A stretch of 39,405 nt of DNA, taken from positions 177,083 to 216,487 of the forward strand of contig NZ_LJYG01000026.1 in the NCBI RefSeq assembly GCF_001440035.1, given 5' to 3'. The translations under genes and the position numbers were made by a program. The notes under the pieces are model-generated. The model saw nothing but the letters and a program-made list of their open reading frames with translations, did no database searches and was not told the DNA's origin. This DNA is from Bradyrhizobium manausense. Its GTDB lineage: Bacteria; Pseudomonadota; Alphaproteobacteria; Rhizobiales; Xanthobacteraceae. This document shows positions 7,865 through 14,353 of this stretch, in pieces (the stretch's first letter is position 1; the number at the start of each line of letters is the position of its first letter).

Positions 7865-8056
7865 TCAGGCGTGAAGGTGCCAGACATAGATGGCGGTCTT
7901 CAGCGCGATGAACGCGGCAAGGACGCCGCCCATCGTGAGCACGGCCAGCGCGCGCAATGCGACGTGCTTGAGCTTGGCCTTGCGTTCCCTGGAGGTCAGC
8001 GCCGGGCGCTCAGCCCAGCCGGACGGCCGTTCAAACCCCTGCGTCAGCATCGACAT
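7865..8056 (-). CDS. 63-residue single-span membrane protein, first gene of the small-protein operon
   Basis: A polar, basic N-terminal half (SRERKAKLKHVALRA) precedes one membrane span (ALAVLTMGGVLAAFIALKTAIYVW). AAGGA lies about eight bases before ATG 8056. It is the first gene after a copy of the 33-bp-phased element (8127-8176, reading toward this gene) and a leader hairpin at 8076-8097. The three following small genes are spaced for co-transcription. Function unknown. Confidence 0.62.
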   Translation of the reverse strand: MSMLTQGFERPSGWAERPALTSRERKAKLKHVALRALAVLTMGGVLAAFIALKTAIYVWHLHA

Positions 8057-8075
8057 GTCGGTCGTCCTTGCCCGT

Positions 8076-8097
8076 GGGGCGACGCGACGGTCGCCCC
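8076..8097 (-). promoter_or_regulatory. perfect 8-bp hairpin in the leader of the small-protein operon
   Basis: GGGGCGAC at 8076-8083 pairs with GTCGCCCC at 8090-8097 around a six-base loop, 20-41 bases upstream of ATG 8056. If the promoter lies at or near the 33-bp element, this hairpin would be in the 5' untranslated RNA. It could affect stability or translation. No poly-U follows, so it is not an intrinsic terminator. Confidence 0.4.
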
Positions 8098-8126
8098 AAC
8101 CTGCCTCTCATGATGCGCATTGCAGC

Positions 8127-8176
8127 ATAGGAATGCGAGAGGGGCGGCGGTGCAGTCATATAGGAGCGCCATAAAG
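8127..8176 (-). promoter_or_regulatory. 33-bp-phased bipartite element, copy A
   Basis: On the + strand, ATAGGAATGCGAGA at 8127-8140 is followed by ATAGGAGCGCCATAAAG at 8160-8176; the two ATAGGA starts are exactly 33 bp apart. In the direction of the downstream gene (8056, minus strand) it reads CTTTATGG...TCCTATA, then TCTCG...TCCTAT. It ends about 70 bases before the start codon, so it fits a promoter or activator site. Confidence 0.6.
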
Positions 8177-8183
8177 GCGCCTC

Positions 8184-8530
8184 CTACGCGCCGATGCCGT
8201 CGATCAGTTCCTCATCGGCAATCGCCACGAAGGCTCTGATGACCTCGGCCCGCGCGGCGTCATCCAGCGGCACGATCGGCAGCCTGGTTGCCGGCGACAT
8301 CAGGCCCAGCGTGCTCAGCGCATATTTGAGCGCCGCCGGGCTCTCTTTGCCGAGGCACGCGATCAGCGGAACGAGGCGCTTGTGCAGGTAGCGCGCTGTT
8401 TGCAGACGGTCCTGCCTGATTTGCGAGAAAATCGTGCGGCAGAGATCGGGCGCAATGTTGCAGACTTCCGAGATCGCGCCGTCGCCGCCGCCGGCGATAT
8501 AGGCAGCCGCCCGATCAATATCTTTCTCAG
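8184..8530 (-). pseudogene. remnant of a dihydrodipicolinate synthase/DapA-family gene (C-terminal third only)
   Basis: The open frame ends at TAG 8186-8184 and translates to the C-terminal third of a DapA-family (class I aldolase, TIM barrel) protein: YIAGGGDGAISEVCNIAPDL, ARYLHKRLVPLI, KYALSTLGLM, LPIVPLDD. These match the usual GGDGVIS...NVAP and substrate-channel regions of the family. The N-terminal two thirds, with the Schiff-base Lys, are missing. Reading upstream, the frame runs into TGA just before about 8563, with no ATG, GTG or TTG start in frame. Copy B of the 33-bp-phased element lies at the broken 5' end. It is therefore a decayed gene, probably left by a deletion that joined a promoter-like element to the 3' end of the gene. 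Confidence 0.72.
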
Positions 8531-8533
8531 TGG

Positions 8534-8582
8534 ATAGGATTTCGAGAGAGAGCGCGCAGCGATCTCATAGGAACGCCATAAG
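8534..8582 (-). promoter_or_regulatory. 33-bp-phased bipartite element, copy B
   Basis: ATAGGATTTCGAGAG at 8534-8548 and ATAGGAACGCCATAAG at 8567-8582 again start exactly 33 bp apart. It faces the dapA-like remnant, whose open frame overlaps its downstream half, so unlike the other copies it leaves no room for a leader. Confidence 0.6.
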
Positions 8583-8607
8583 CCTTCGCACGAGGCTTGG
8601 CGCTTGG

Positions 8608-9066
8608 TCAGCTGAAATTCTCGCAGGCCGCCCGCTCGTAAAGCGCATCCGCGGTGGGGCGCACGCTGGGAACGCTGGGCAGCGAGGTTTCCGCGGTCAG
8701 TACCTGGACTTCCACGAAAGCTGACGTCAGCGCGATCGCGAGGTCGCCATGGCACCCCTCGACCGCCGCGTCGAGCCAGTCCGGCAGTTCGCGTTCACGC
8801 GATAGCGCGCAGTGCCATTCACCTTCGTCGTAGGCGATACGGCGGATGTGCCACAGGGGCAGCTCCAGCTCTATCAGTGCAAGGGCGGCGTCGGTCCAGG
8901 CCTCGGCGTCGATCAGGCGCATGAGTCGGGCGGTGCGCTCGGACTGTCCGAGTGAAGGAATGCGGCGGCAGGCCTTGTCGATGATTTCGAGCATCAAGGG
9001 CCGCGTCATGCCTTGCGCCTTGCGCAGGCGATCGCTGAGGAATGGTGGGTCGAAAGCGAAGGTCAT
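8608..9066 (-). CDS. 152-residue hypothetical protein, unknown function
   Basis: The start at ATG 9066 is supported by GGGAGG seven bases upstream. The protein is soluble and mostly helical by composition: PPFLSDRLRKAQGMTRPLM, QSERTARLMRLIDAEAWTDAALALIELELP, and IRRIAYDEGEWHCALSRERELPDW. It has no signal peptide or membrane span. Proteins of this kind occur as uncharacterised genes in Bradyrhizobium as far as I remember. Copy C of the 33-bp-phased element lies about 60 bases upstream in the sense direction, so it probably shares its regulator with the small-protein operon and kdp. Confidence 0.68.
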   Translation of the reverse strand: MTFAFDPPFLSDRLRKAQGMTRPLMLEIIDKACRRIPSLGQSERTARLMRLIDAEAWTDAALALIELELPLWHIRRIAYDEGEWHCALSRERELPDWLDAAVEGCHGDLAIALTSAFVEVQVLTAETSLPSVPSVRPTADALYERAACENFS

Positions 9067-9128
9067 GTCAGGCCTCCCGGAAGTGGCGTCGGTCAGTCGG
9101 CCGGCCTCTTCAGGATGGCGGGACGGGC

Positions 9129-9178
9129 ATTGGAAAACGAGATGGGACGGGCGGGGGAGATATAGGAATTCCATAAAG
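9129..9178 (-). promoter_or_regulatory. 33-bp-phased bipartite element, copy C
   Basis: ATTGGAAAACGAGA at 9129-9142 and ATAGGAATTCCATAAAG at 9162-9178 start 33 bp apart. The second half is almost a perfect palindrome around GGAATTCC. It points at the 152-residue gene (start 9066). Confidence 0.6.
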
Positions 9179-9224
9179 ATGGGACCCGTCGGCCAGGGGC
9201 ACAACGAGTCCCTGGCAGCTTGGC

Positions 9225-9274
9225 CTTTATGAGATTCCTATAACTTTGCCATAGCCCTCGTCTCGAAAACCTAT
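9225..9274 (+). promoter_or_regulatory. 33-bp-phased bipartite element, copy D, in front of the kdp operon
   Basis: Here the element is inverted. On the minus strand ATAGGTTTTCGAGA starts at 9274 and ATAGGAATCTCATAAAG starts at 9241, again 33 bp apart. In the + direction it reads CTTTATGAGATTCCTAT, then TCTCGAAAACCTAT, toward the 27-aa peptide gene and kdpFABC. It ends about 135 bases before the first start codon, leaving room for the FixK2-like box at 9334. Confidence 0.6.
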
Positions 9275-9333
9275 GTCCGTGGTGGCACGTCAGCACGGTC
9301 AAAAGTCCAGGCGGTGTGCGGATTCAACTGCTT

Positions 9334-9347
9334 TTGATTTAGCGCAA
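9334..9347 (+). promoter_or_regulatory. FixK2/FNR-like box upstream of kdp
   Basis: TTGATTTAGCGCAA fits the Bradyrhizobium FixK2 pattern TTG(A/C)-N6-(T/G)CAA. It lies 62-75 bases upstream of ATG 9409, a normal distance for activation at about -40 from a start site. A 14-bp match with this degeneracy can arise by chance, so binding is not shown. Confidence 0.4.
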
Positions 9348-9408
9348 ATCGCCCAACCAAAACTGCGGAAGAGTTGCGCTGGAACCACGCGCAACGAGGA
9401 GCATCCTC

Positions 9409-9492
9409 ATGATGGACATTCTCATGCTGGCGCTGGGCTTCGGCTTCTTTGCCCTTGCGATCGGCTACACCTACGCCTGCGAACGGCTGTGA
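9409..9492 (+). CDS. 27-residue membrane peptide at the head of the kdp operon
   Basis: The peptide starts MMDILMLALGFGFFALAIGY and is essentially one membrane span ending in YACERL. GAGGAG lies just upstream of the double ATG (9409 or 9412). It ends 11 bases before kdpF and resembles KdpF in size and form, so it may be a second accessory membrane peptide of the Kdp complex or a duplicated kdpF-like gene. This is inferred from position and shape, not from a known family. Confidence 0.6.
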   Translation: MMDILMLALGFGFFALAIGYTYACERL

Positions 9493-9503
9493 CGGAGCGG
9501 ACC

Positions 9504-9593
9504 ATGATCTTCGATTATGCGCTCGCCGGTGCCGTCTCGTTCGGCCTCCTGATCTACCTCACTTATGCGCTGCTGCGGCCGGAACGGTTCTGA
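9504..9593 (+). CDS. kdpF: K+-transporting ATPase, KdpF subunit
   Basis: This 29-residue peptide has one membrane span and the typical KdpF ending, YLTYALLRPERF. KdpF stabilises the KdpABC complex in the inner membrane. The upstream frame opens earlier, but the ATG at 9504 gives the normal KdpF length. It sits 111 bp before kdpA, in the usual kdpF-A-B-C order. Confidence 0.85.
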   Translation: MIFDYALAGAVSFGLLIYLTYALLRPERF

Positions 9594-9704
9594 GCGGTGC
9601 TGCTGCTTGTCGAATGCTGCCGGCAGAGGCCTCGCTGTTCGCCTGCCTGTTGATGGTGCCGCTGCCGCAGTTGCGCCGGGCACCTAGCCTGAAGGGTTGA
9701 TTCC

Positions 9705-11408
9705 ATGACTGTGATCGGTTGGCTCCAGATCATTCTTTTCTGCCTCATCATCGTCGCGCTGACAAAACCGCTCGGCTGGTACATGACGCGCGTGTTCAAT
9801 GGCGAGACAACGTTTCTCTCGCCGGTGCTGCGTCCGATCGAGGCCGGCATCTACTGGATCTCAGGCGTCGACGAGAAGCGCGAGCAGCATTGGCTGACCT
9901 ATACGGTCGCCATGCTGCTGTTCCATGTCGGCGGCTTCCTGATCATCTACGCCGTGATGCGTCTCCAGGCCGTTCTGCCCTTCAATCCGGCCGGGCAGAC
10001 AGCGGTCGCCGAGGATCTGTCCTTCAACACCGCGATCTCCTTCATCACCAACACCAACTGGCAGAACTACGGCGGCGAGAGCACGATCTCCTATCTCGTG
10101 CAGATGCTGGGCCTGACGCACCAGAACTTCCTGTCGGCTGCGACCGGCATCGCGCTTGCGGTCGCCCTGATCCGCGGTTTCTCGCGCGCATCAGTGCGCA
10201 CCGTCGGCAATTTCTGGGTCGACGTGACCCGCTGCACGCTCTATGTGCTGCTGCCGATCTGTGTCGTCTACACCCTGTTCCTGGTCTGGCAGGGCATGCC
10301 GCAAACGCTCGGCGACTATGTCGAAGCCACGACGCTCGAAGGCGCCAAGCAGACCATCGCGGTCGGCCCTGTCGCCTCGCAGGTCGCGATCAAGATGCTC
10401 GGCACCAATGGCGGCGGCTTCTTCAATGCCAATGCGGCGCACCCGTTCGAGAACCCGACCGCGCTGTCGAACTTCGTGCAGATGCTGTCGATCTTTGCGC
10501 TGGGCGCTGCCTTGACCAACGTGTTCGGTCGCATGGTCGGCAACCAGCGCCAGGGCTGGGCGATCCTCGCCGTGATGGGCGTGCTGTTCATCGCCGGCGT
10601 CGCCGTGACCTACTGGGCTGAAGCCAGCGGCACCTCGACGCTCCAGGCGCTCGGTCTCACCGGCGGCAATATGGAAGGCAAGGAGGTCCGCTTCGGCATC
10701 GTTGCCTCCTCGCTGTTTGCCGTGATCACCACCGCCGCCTCCTGCGGCGCGGTCAATGCCATGCATGACAGCTTCACCGCGCTCGGCGGCATGATCCCGC
10801 TGATCAACATCGAGCTCGGCGAAATCGTCGTCGGCGGTGTCGGCGCCGGCATGTACGGCATGCTGCTGTTCGTCATCCTGGCGATCTTCGTCGCCGGTCT
10901 GATGGTCGGCCGCACGCCGGAATATGTCGGCAAGAAGATCGAGGCGCGCGAGGTCAAGATGGCGATGCTGGCCATACTGGTGCTGCCGTTGATGATCCTG
11001 GGCTGGACCGCGGTCGGCGTGGTCTATCCGGCGGCGGTGGCCTCCATGGCCAATGCCGGACCGCACGGCTTCACCGAGGTGCTCTACGCCTACACCTCGG
11101 GGACCGGCAACAACGGATCGGCCTTTGCGGGCCTGACTGGCAACACCTTCTTCTACAACCTCACGCTGGCCAGCGCGATGTTCGTCGGCCGCTTCTTCAT
11201 GATCGTGCCGGCCATGGCGATTGCGGGCTCGCTCGCAGAGAAGAAATCGATCCCGCCGTCCATGGGCACGTTCCCGACCACGGGCGGGCTGTTCGTCGGC
11301 CTCGTCGTCGGCGTGATCCTGATCATGGGCGGCCTGACCTTCTTTCCGGCACTCGCGCTCGGCCCGATCGTCGAGCACCTTGCGATGAACGCAAGCCAAC
11401 TGTTCTGA
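9705..11408 (+). CDS. kdpA: K+-transporting ATPase, KdpA channel-like subunit
   Basis: KdpA binds and translocates K+ in the high-affinity Kdp pump of the inner membrane. The 567-residue protein has about ten membrane spans and the repeated selectivity-filter regions expected for this SKT-superfamily protein: [10 protein letters not shown] (first), [19 protein letters not shown] (second), [16 protein letters not shown] (third) and [13 protein letters not shown] (fourth). Length is normal (about 557-570). A ribosome site (AAGGG) lies just upstream of ATG 9705, and kdpB follows after about 31 bases. Confidence 0.97.
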   Translation: MTVIGWLQIILFCLIIVALTKPLGWYMTRVFNGETTFLSPVLRPIEAGIYWISGVDEKREQHWLTYTVAMLLFHVGGFLIIYAVMRLQAVLPFNPAGQTAVAEDLSFNTAISFITNTNWQNYGGESTISYLVQMLGLTHQNFLSAATGIALAVALIRGFSRASVRTVGNFWVDVTRCTLYVLLPICVVYTLFLVWQGMPQTLGDYVEATTLEGAKQTIAVGPVASQVAIKMLGTNGGGFFNANAAHPFENPTALSNFVQMLSIFALGAALTNVFGRMVGNQRQGWAILAVMGVLFIAGVAVTYWAEASGTSTLQALGLTGGNMEGKEVRFGIVASSLFAVITTAASCGAVNAMHDSFTALGGMIPLINIELGEIVVGGVGAGMYGMLLFVILAIFVAGLMVGRTPEYVGKKIEAREVKMAMLAILVLPLMILGWTAVGVVYPAAVASMANAGPHGFTEVLYAYTSGTGNNGSAFAGLTGNTFFYNLTLASAMFVGRFFMIVPAMAIAGSLAEKKSIPPSMGTFPTTGGLFVGLVVGVILIMGGLTFFPALALGPIVEHLAMNASQLF

Positions 11409-11439
11409 CTAACCTCTTCTGATTTCCGGAGTGCCCTCG

Positions 11440-13554
11440 ATGGATACGATGAAACTGCAAAAGCGTGCCCCGATGTCGGCCATGCTCGATCCGAAAATCG
11501 TGCTGCCCGCCATCCGCGCCTCCTTCGCCAAGCTCGATCCGCGGCTGATGGTGAAGAACCCCGTCATGTTCGTGGTTGAGGTCGTGGCCGCGCTCACCAC
11601 GGTGATCTTCCTGCGCGATCTCGTCACGGGCGGGGTGAATCTCGGCTTCACTTTCCAGATCGTTGTCTGGCTCTGGTTCACGGTGCTGTTCGCGAATTTC
11701 GCGGAAGCCGTCGCGGAAGGCCGCGGCAAGGCGCAGGCGGATTCGCTGCGCAAGACCCGCACCGAAAGCCAGGCCAAGCTCCTGAATGGCGCGGGCCATG
11801 ATTTCAAGCTGGTGCCGGGCACGAGCCTGAAGGTTGGAGACCTGGTGCTGGTCGAAGCCGGCGACACCATTCCGTCCGACGGCGAGGTGATCGAGGGCGT
11901 GGCCTCCGTCAACGAGGCCGCCATCACCGGTGAATCAGCGCCTGTCATCCGCGAGTCCGGCGGCGACCGTTCGGCGGTGACGGGCGGCACCCAGGTGCTG
12001 TCCGACTGGATCCGCGTCCGTATCACGGCGGCCCAAGGCTCGACCTTCATCGACCGCATGATCAAGCTGGTCGAGGGCGCCGAGCGGGCCAAGACGCCGA
12101 ACGAGATCGCGCTGAACATCCTGCTCGCCGGCCTCACCATCATCTTCGTGTTCGCCACCGTCACCATTCCGAGCTACGCAGCCTATGCCGGCGGCTCGAT
12201 CTCGGTAATCGTGCTGGTCGCCCTGTTCGTGACGCTGATCCCGACGACTATCGGCGCGCTGTTGTCGGCCATCGGCATCGCCGGCATGGACCGCCTGGTG
12301 CGCTTCAACGTGCTGGCGATGTCCGGCCGCGCGGTCGAGGCGGCCGGCGATGTCGACACGCTGCTGCTCGACAAGACCGGCACCATCACGCTCGGCAACC
12401 GCCAGGCGACGGCGTTCCGTCCCGTGCGCGGGGTGACCGAGCAGGAGCTGGCGGACGCCGCCCAGCTCGCCTCGCTCGCCGATGAGACGCCGGAAGGCCG
12501 TTCCATCGTCGTGCTGGCGAAAGAAAAGTACGGCATCCGTGGCCGCGACATGGCCGAGCTTGGCGCGACCTTCATCCCGTTCACGGCGCAGACCCGCATG
12601 AGCGGCGTCGATGCCGGCGGCTCGTCGGTGCGCAAGGGCGCGGTGGATGCCATGTTGAACTATGTCGGCGGCGGCGCTCCGACCGCCGTCGCTTCCGGCA
12701 ACACGGCGAGGGCGATCCAGCCTGCGGCTCTCTCCGAGATCGGCCGCGAGATCCAGACGATTGCCGACGAAGTGTCGAAGTCCGGCGGCACGCCGCTGGC
12801 GGTCGCCAAGGACGGCCGGCTGCTCGGAATCATCCAGCTCAAGGACATCGTCAAGGGCGGCATCCGCGAGCGCTTTGCCGAGCTGCGCCGCATGGGCATC
12901 CGCACCATCATGATCACGGGCGATAATCCGATGACGGCGGCCGCGATCGCGGCCGAGGCCGGCGTCGACGATTTCCTGGCGCAGGCAACGCCCGAGGACA
13001 AGCTCAAGCTCATCCGCGACGAGCAGGCCAAGGGCAAGCTGGTCGCCATGTGCGGCGACGGCACCAACGACGCCCCGGCGCTGGCGCAGGCCGATGTCGG
13101 CGTCGCCATGAACACCGGCACCCAGGCCGCCCGCGAGGCCGGCAACATGGTCGACCTCGACTCCAACCCGACCAAGCTGATCGAGGTGGTCGAGATCGGC
13201 AAGCAGCTCTTGATGACGCGCGGTGCGCTGACCACCTTCTCGATCGCCAACGACGTCGCAAAGTATTTTGCCATCATCCCGGCGATGTTCCTGGCGTTCT
13301 ACCCGCAGCTCAACGTGCTGAACGTCATGAACCTGTCGAGCCCGCAGAGCGCCATCCTGTCGGCGATCATCTTCAACGCGCTCATCATCGTCGGCCTGAT
13401 CCCGCTGGCACTCAAGGGCGTCGCCTATCGCGCGGTCGGTGCCGGCGCGCTGCTTCGGCGCAATCTCCTGATCTACGGCTTAGGGGGTATCGTCATTCCC
13501 TTCATCGGCATCAAGGCGATCGACCTAGTAGTGGTCGCTCTGCACCTGGCCTAA
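11440..13554 (+). CDS. kdpB: K+-transporting ATPase, KdpB ATP-hydrolysing subunit
   Basis: KdpB is the P-type ATPase subunit that powers K+ uptake. The 704-residue protein shows the TGES actuator motif (AITGESAPV), the phosphorylation motif DKTGT with Asp311, TGDNPMTA, and the hinge [10 protein letters not shown]. The start ATG at 11440 has GGAG eight bases upstream; a GTG at 11431 would add only three residues. Unlike a tight operon, kdpC follows only after 154 bp that include an 82-bp palindromic repeat. Confidence 0.97.
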   Translation: MDTMKLQKRAPMSAMLDPKIVLPAIRASFAKLDPRLMVKNPVMFVVEVVAALTTVIFLRDLVTGGVNLGFTFQIVVWLWFTVLFANFAEAVAEGRGKAQADSLRKTRTESQAKLLNGAGHDFKLVPGTSLKVGDLVLVEAGDTIPSDGEVIEGVASVNEAAITGESAPVIRESGGDRSAVTGGTQVLSDWIRVRITAAQGSTFIDRMIKLVEGAERAKTPNEIALNILLAGLTIIFVFATVTIPSYAAYAGGSISVIVLVALFVTLIPTTIGALLSAIGIAGMDRLVRFNVLAMSGRAVEAAGDVDTLLLDKTGTITLGNRQATAFRPVRGVTEQELADAAQLASLADETPEGRSIVVLAKEKYGIRGRDMAELGATFIPFTAQTRMSGVDAGGSSVRKGAVDAMLNYVGGGAPTAVASGNTARAIQPAALSEIGREIQTIADEVSKSGGTPLAVAKDGRLLGIIQLKDIVKGGIRERFAELRRMGIRTIMITGDNPMTAAAIAAEAGVDDFLAQATPEDKLKLIRDEQAKGKLVAMCGDGTNDAPALAQADVGVAMNTGTQAAREAGNMVDLDSNPTKLIEVVEIGKQLLMTRGALTTFSIANDVAKYFAIIPAMFLAFYPQLNVLNVMNLSSPQSAILSAIIFNALIIVGLIPLALKGVAYRAVGAGALLRRNLLIYGLGGIVIPFIGIKAIDLVVVALHLA

Positions 13555-13582
13555 CTGCGTCATCGAGAGGAGCGATTTTCAC

Positions 13583-13664
13583 TGTCATTCCGGGGCGCCT
13601 CGAAGAGGCGAACCCGGAATCTCGAGGTTCCGGGTTCGATGCTTCGCACCGCCCCGGAACGACA
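13583..13664. repeat. 82-bp compound palindromic repeat, copy 1 (between kdpB and kdpC)
   Basis: The element runs from TGTCATTCCGGGGC to GCCCCGGAACGACA and contains nested inverted repeats (AACCCGGAA-TCTCGAG-TTCCGGGTT; CGCCTCGAAGAGGCG). Its reverse complement recurs at 17771-17851 with one internal mismatch (CACC versus CATC) over about 80 bp. It resembles dispersed intergenic repeats of Bradyrhizobium. Within the kdp mRNA it could fold and separate kdpC expression from kdpAB. Confidence 0.8.
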
Positions 13665-13708
13665 GGGAGATGCTTCGCTCACGGTGACGAACTCATAGGA
13701 GACCCAAC

Positions 13709-14314
13709 ATGCTCAGAGAAATCCGCCCCGCCATCGTCCTGTTGCTGGTGCTCACCGCCATCACGGGCCTGGCCTATCCACTCGCCATGACCGGCATTGC
13801 CGGCGCGATCTTCCCTGCGAAAGCGCAAGGCAGCCTGATCGAGAAGGACGGCAAGGTGATCGGCTCCGCCCTGATCGGGCAGGAGTTCAGGGATGACAAA
13901 TATTTCCACGGCCGCCCCTCGGCGACGCTGGCGCCGGACCCGAGCGATTCGAGCAAGACGATCCCGGCGCCCTACAACGCCGCCAATTCCGGTGGCTCCA
14001 ATCTCGGCCCGACCAGCAAGGCACTGGCCGACCGGCTGAAGGAGGATGTGGACAGGTTGAAAGCCGAGAATCCGGATGCCGCCGTGCCGGTCGATCTGGT
14101 CACGACCTCGGCCAGCGGTCTCGACCCCGACATTTCGCCGGAAGCGGCGCAATTCCAGGTGCCGCGCGTCGCCAAGGCGCGCAAGATGTCGGAAGAGTCG
14201 CTCAAGCGGCTGGTCGCCGCCAGCACCGAGGGCCGCCTGCTCGGCCTGCTCGGCGAACCCAGGGTTAACGTTCTGGCGCTGAATCTGGCGCTGGATCGTG
14301 CGTCCGCGAAGTAG
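13709..14314 (+). CDS. kdpC: K+-transporting ATPase, KdpC subunit
   Basis: KdpC is the periplasmic, single-span subunit that assists K+ or ATP affinity of the Kdp pump. The N-terminal span is [23 protein letters not shown]. The soluble domain has the family marks [48 protein letters not shown] and [16 protein letters not shown]. Length (201) is standard. AGGAGA lies about nine bases before the ATG. It is followed after 39 bp by kdpD. Confidence 0.95.
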   Translation: MLREIRPAIVLLLVLTAITGLAYPLAMTGIAGAIFPAKAQGSLIEKDGKVIGSALIGQEFRDDKYFHGRPSATLAPDPSDSSKTIPAPYNAANSGGSNLGPTSKALADRLKEDVDRLKAENPDAAVPVDLVTTSASGLDPDISPEAAQFQVPRVAKARKMSEESLKRLVAASTEGRLLGLLGEPRVNVLALNLALDRASAK

Positions 14315-14353
14315 CGTCTAGGCCGGCAATATCAGGATGATTATATTGGCCTG

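Noticed and set aside
9161..9178. Heat-shock sigma-32 type promoter suggested by CCTATAT in element copy C
   Set aside because: No CTTGA-like -35 sequence lies at the right distance, and the other copies do not keep the CCTATAT wording.
8127..9274. CRISPR-like reading of the four repeated elements
   Set aside because: Spacing between copies is irregular and gene-sized, copies occur in both orientations, and no cas genes are present.
9614..9700. A 28-residue frame between kdpF and kdpA
   Set aside because: No ribosome site of its own, and its end contains the kdpA ribosome site; composition gives no support.
13690..13700. ATAGGAGA upstream of kdpC as a fifth copy of the phased element
   Set aside because: It lacks the second half-site 33 bp away and is better explained as the kdpC ribosome-binding site.
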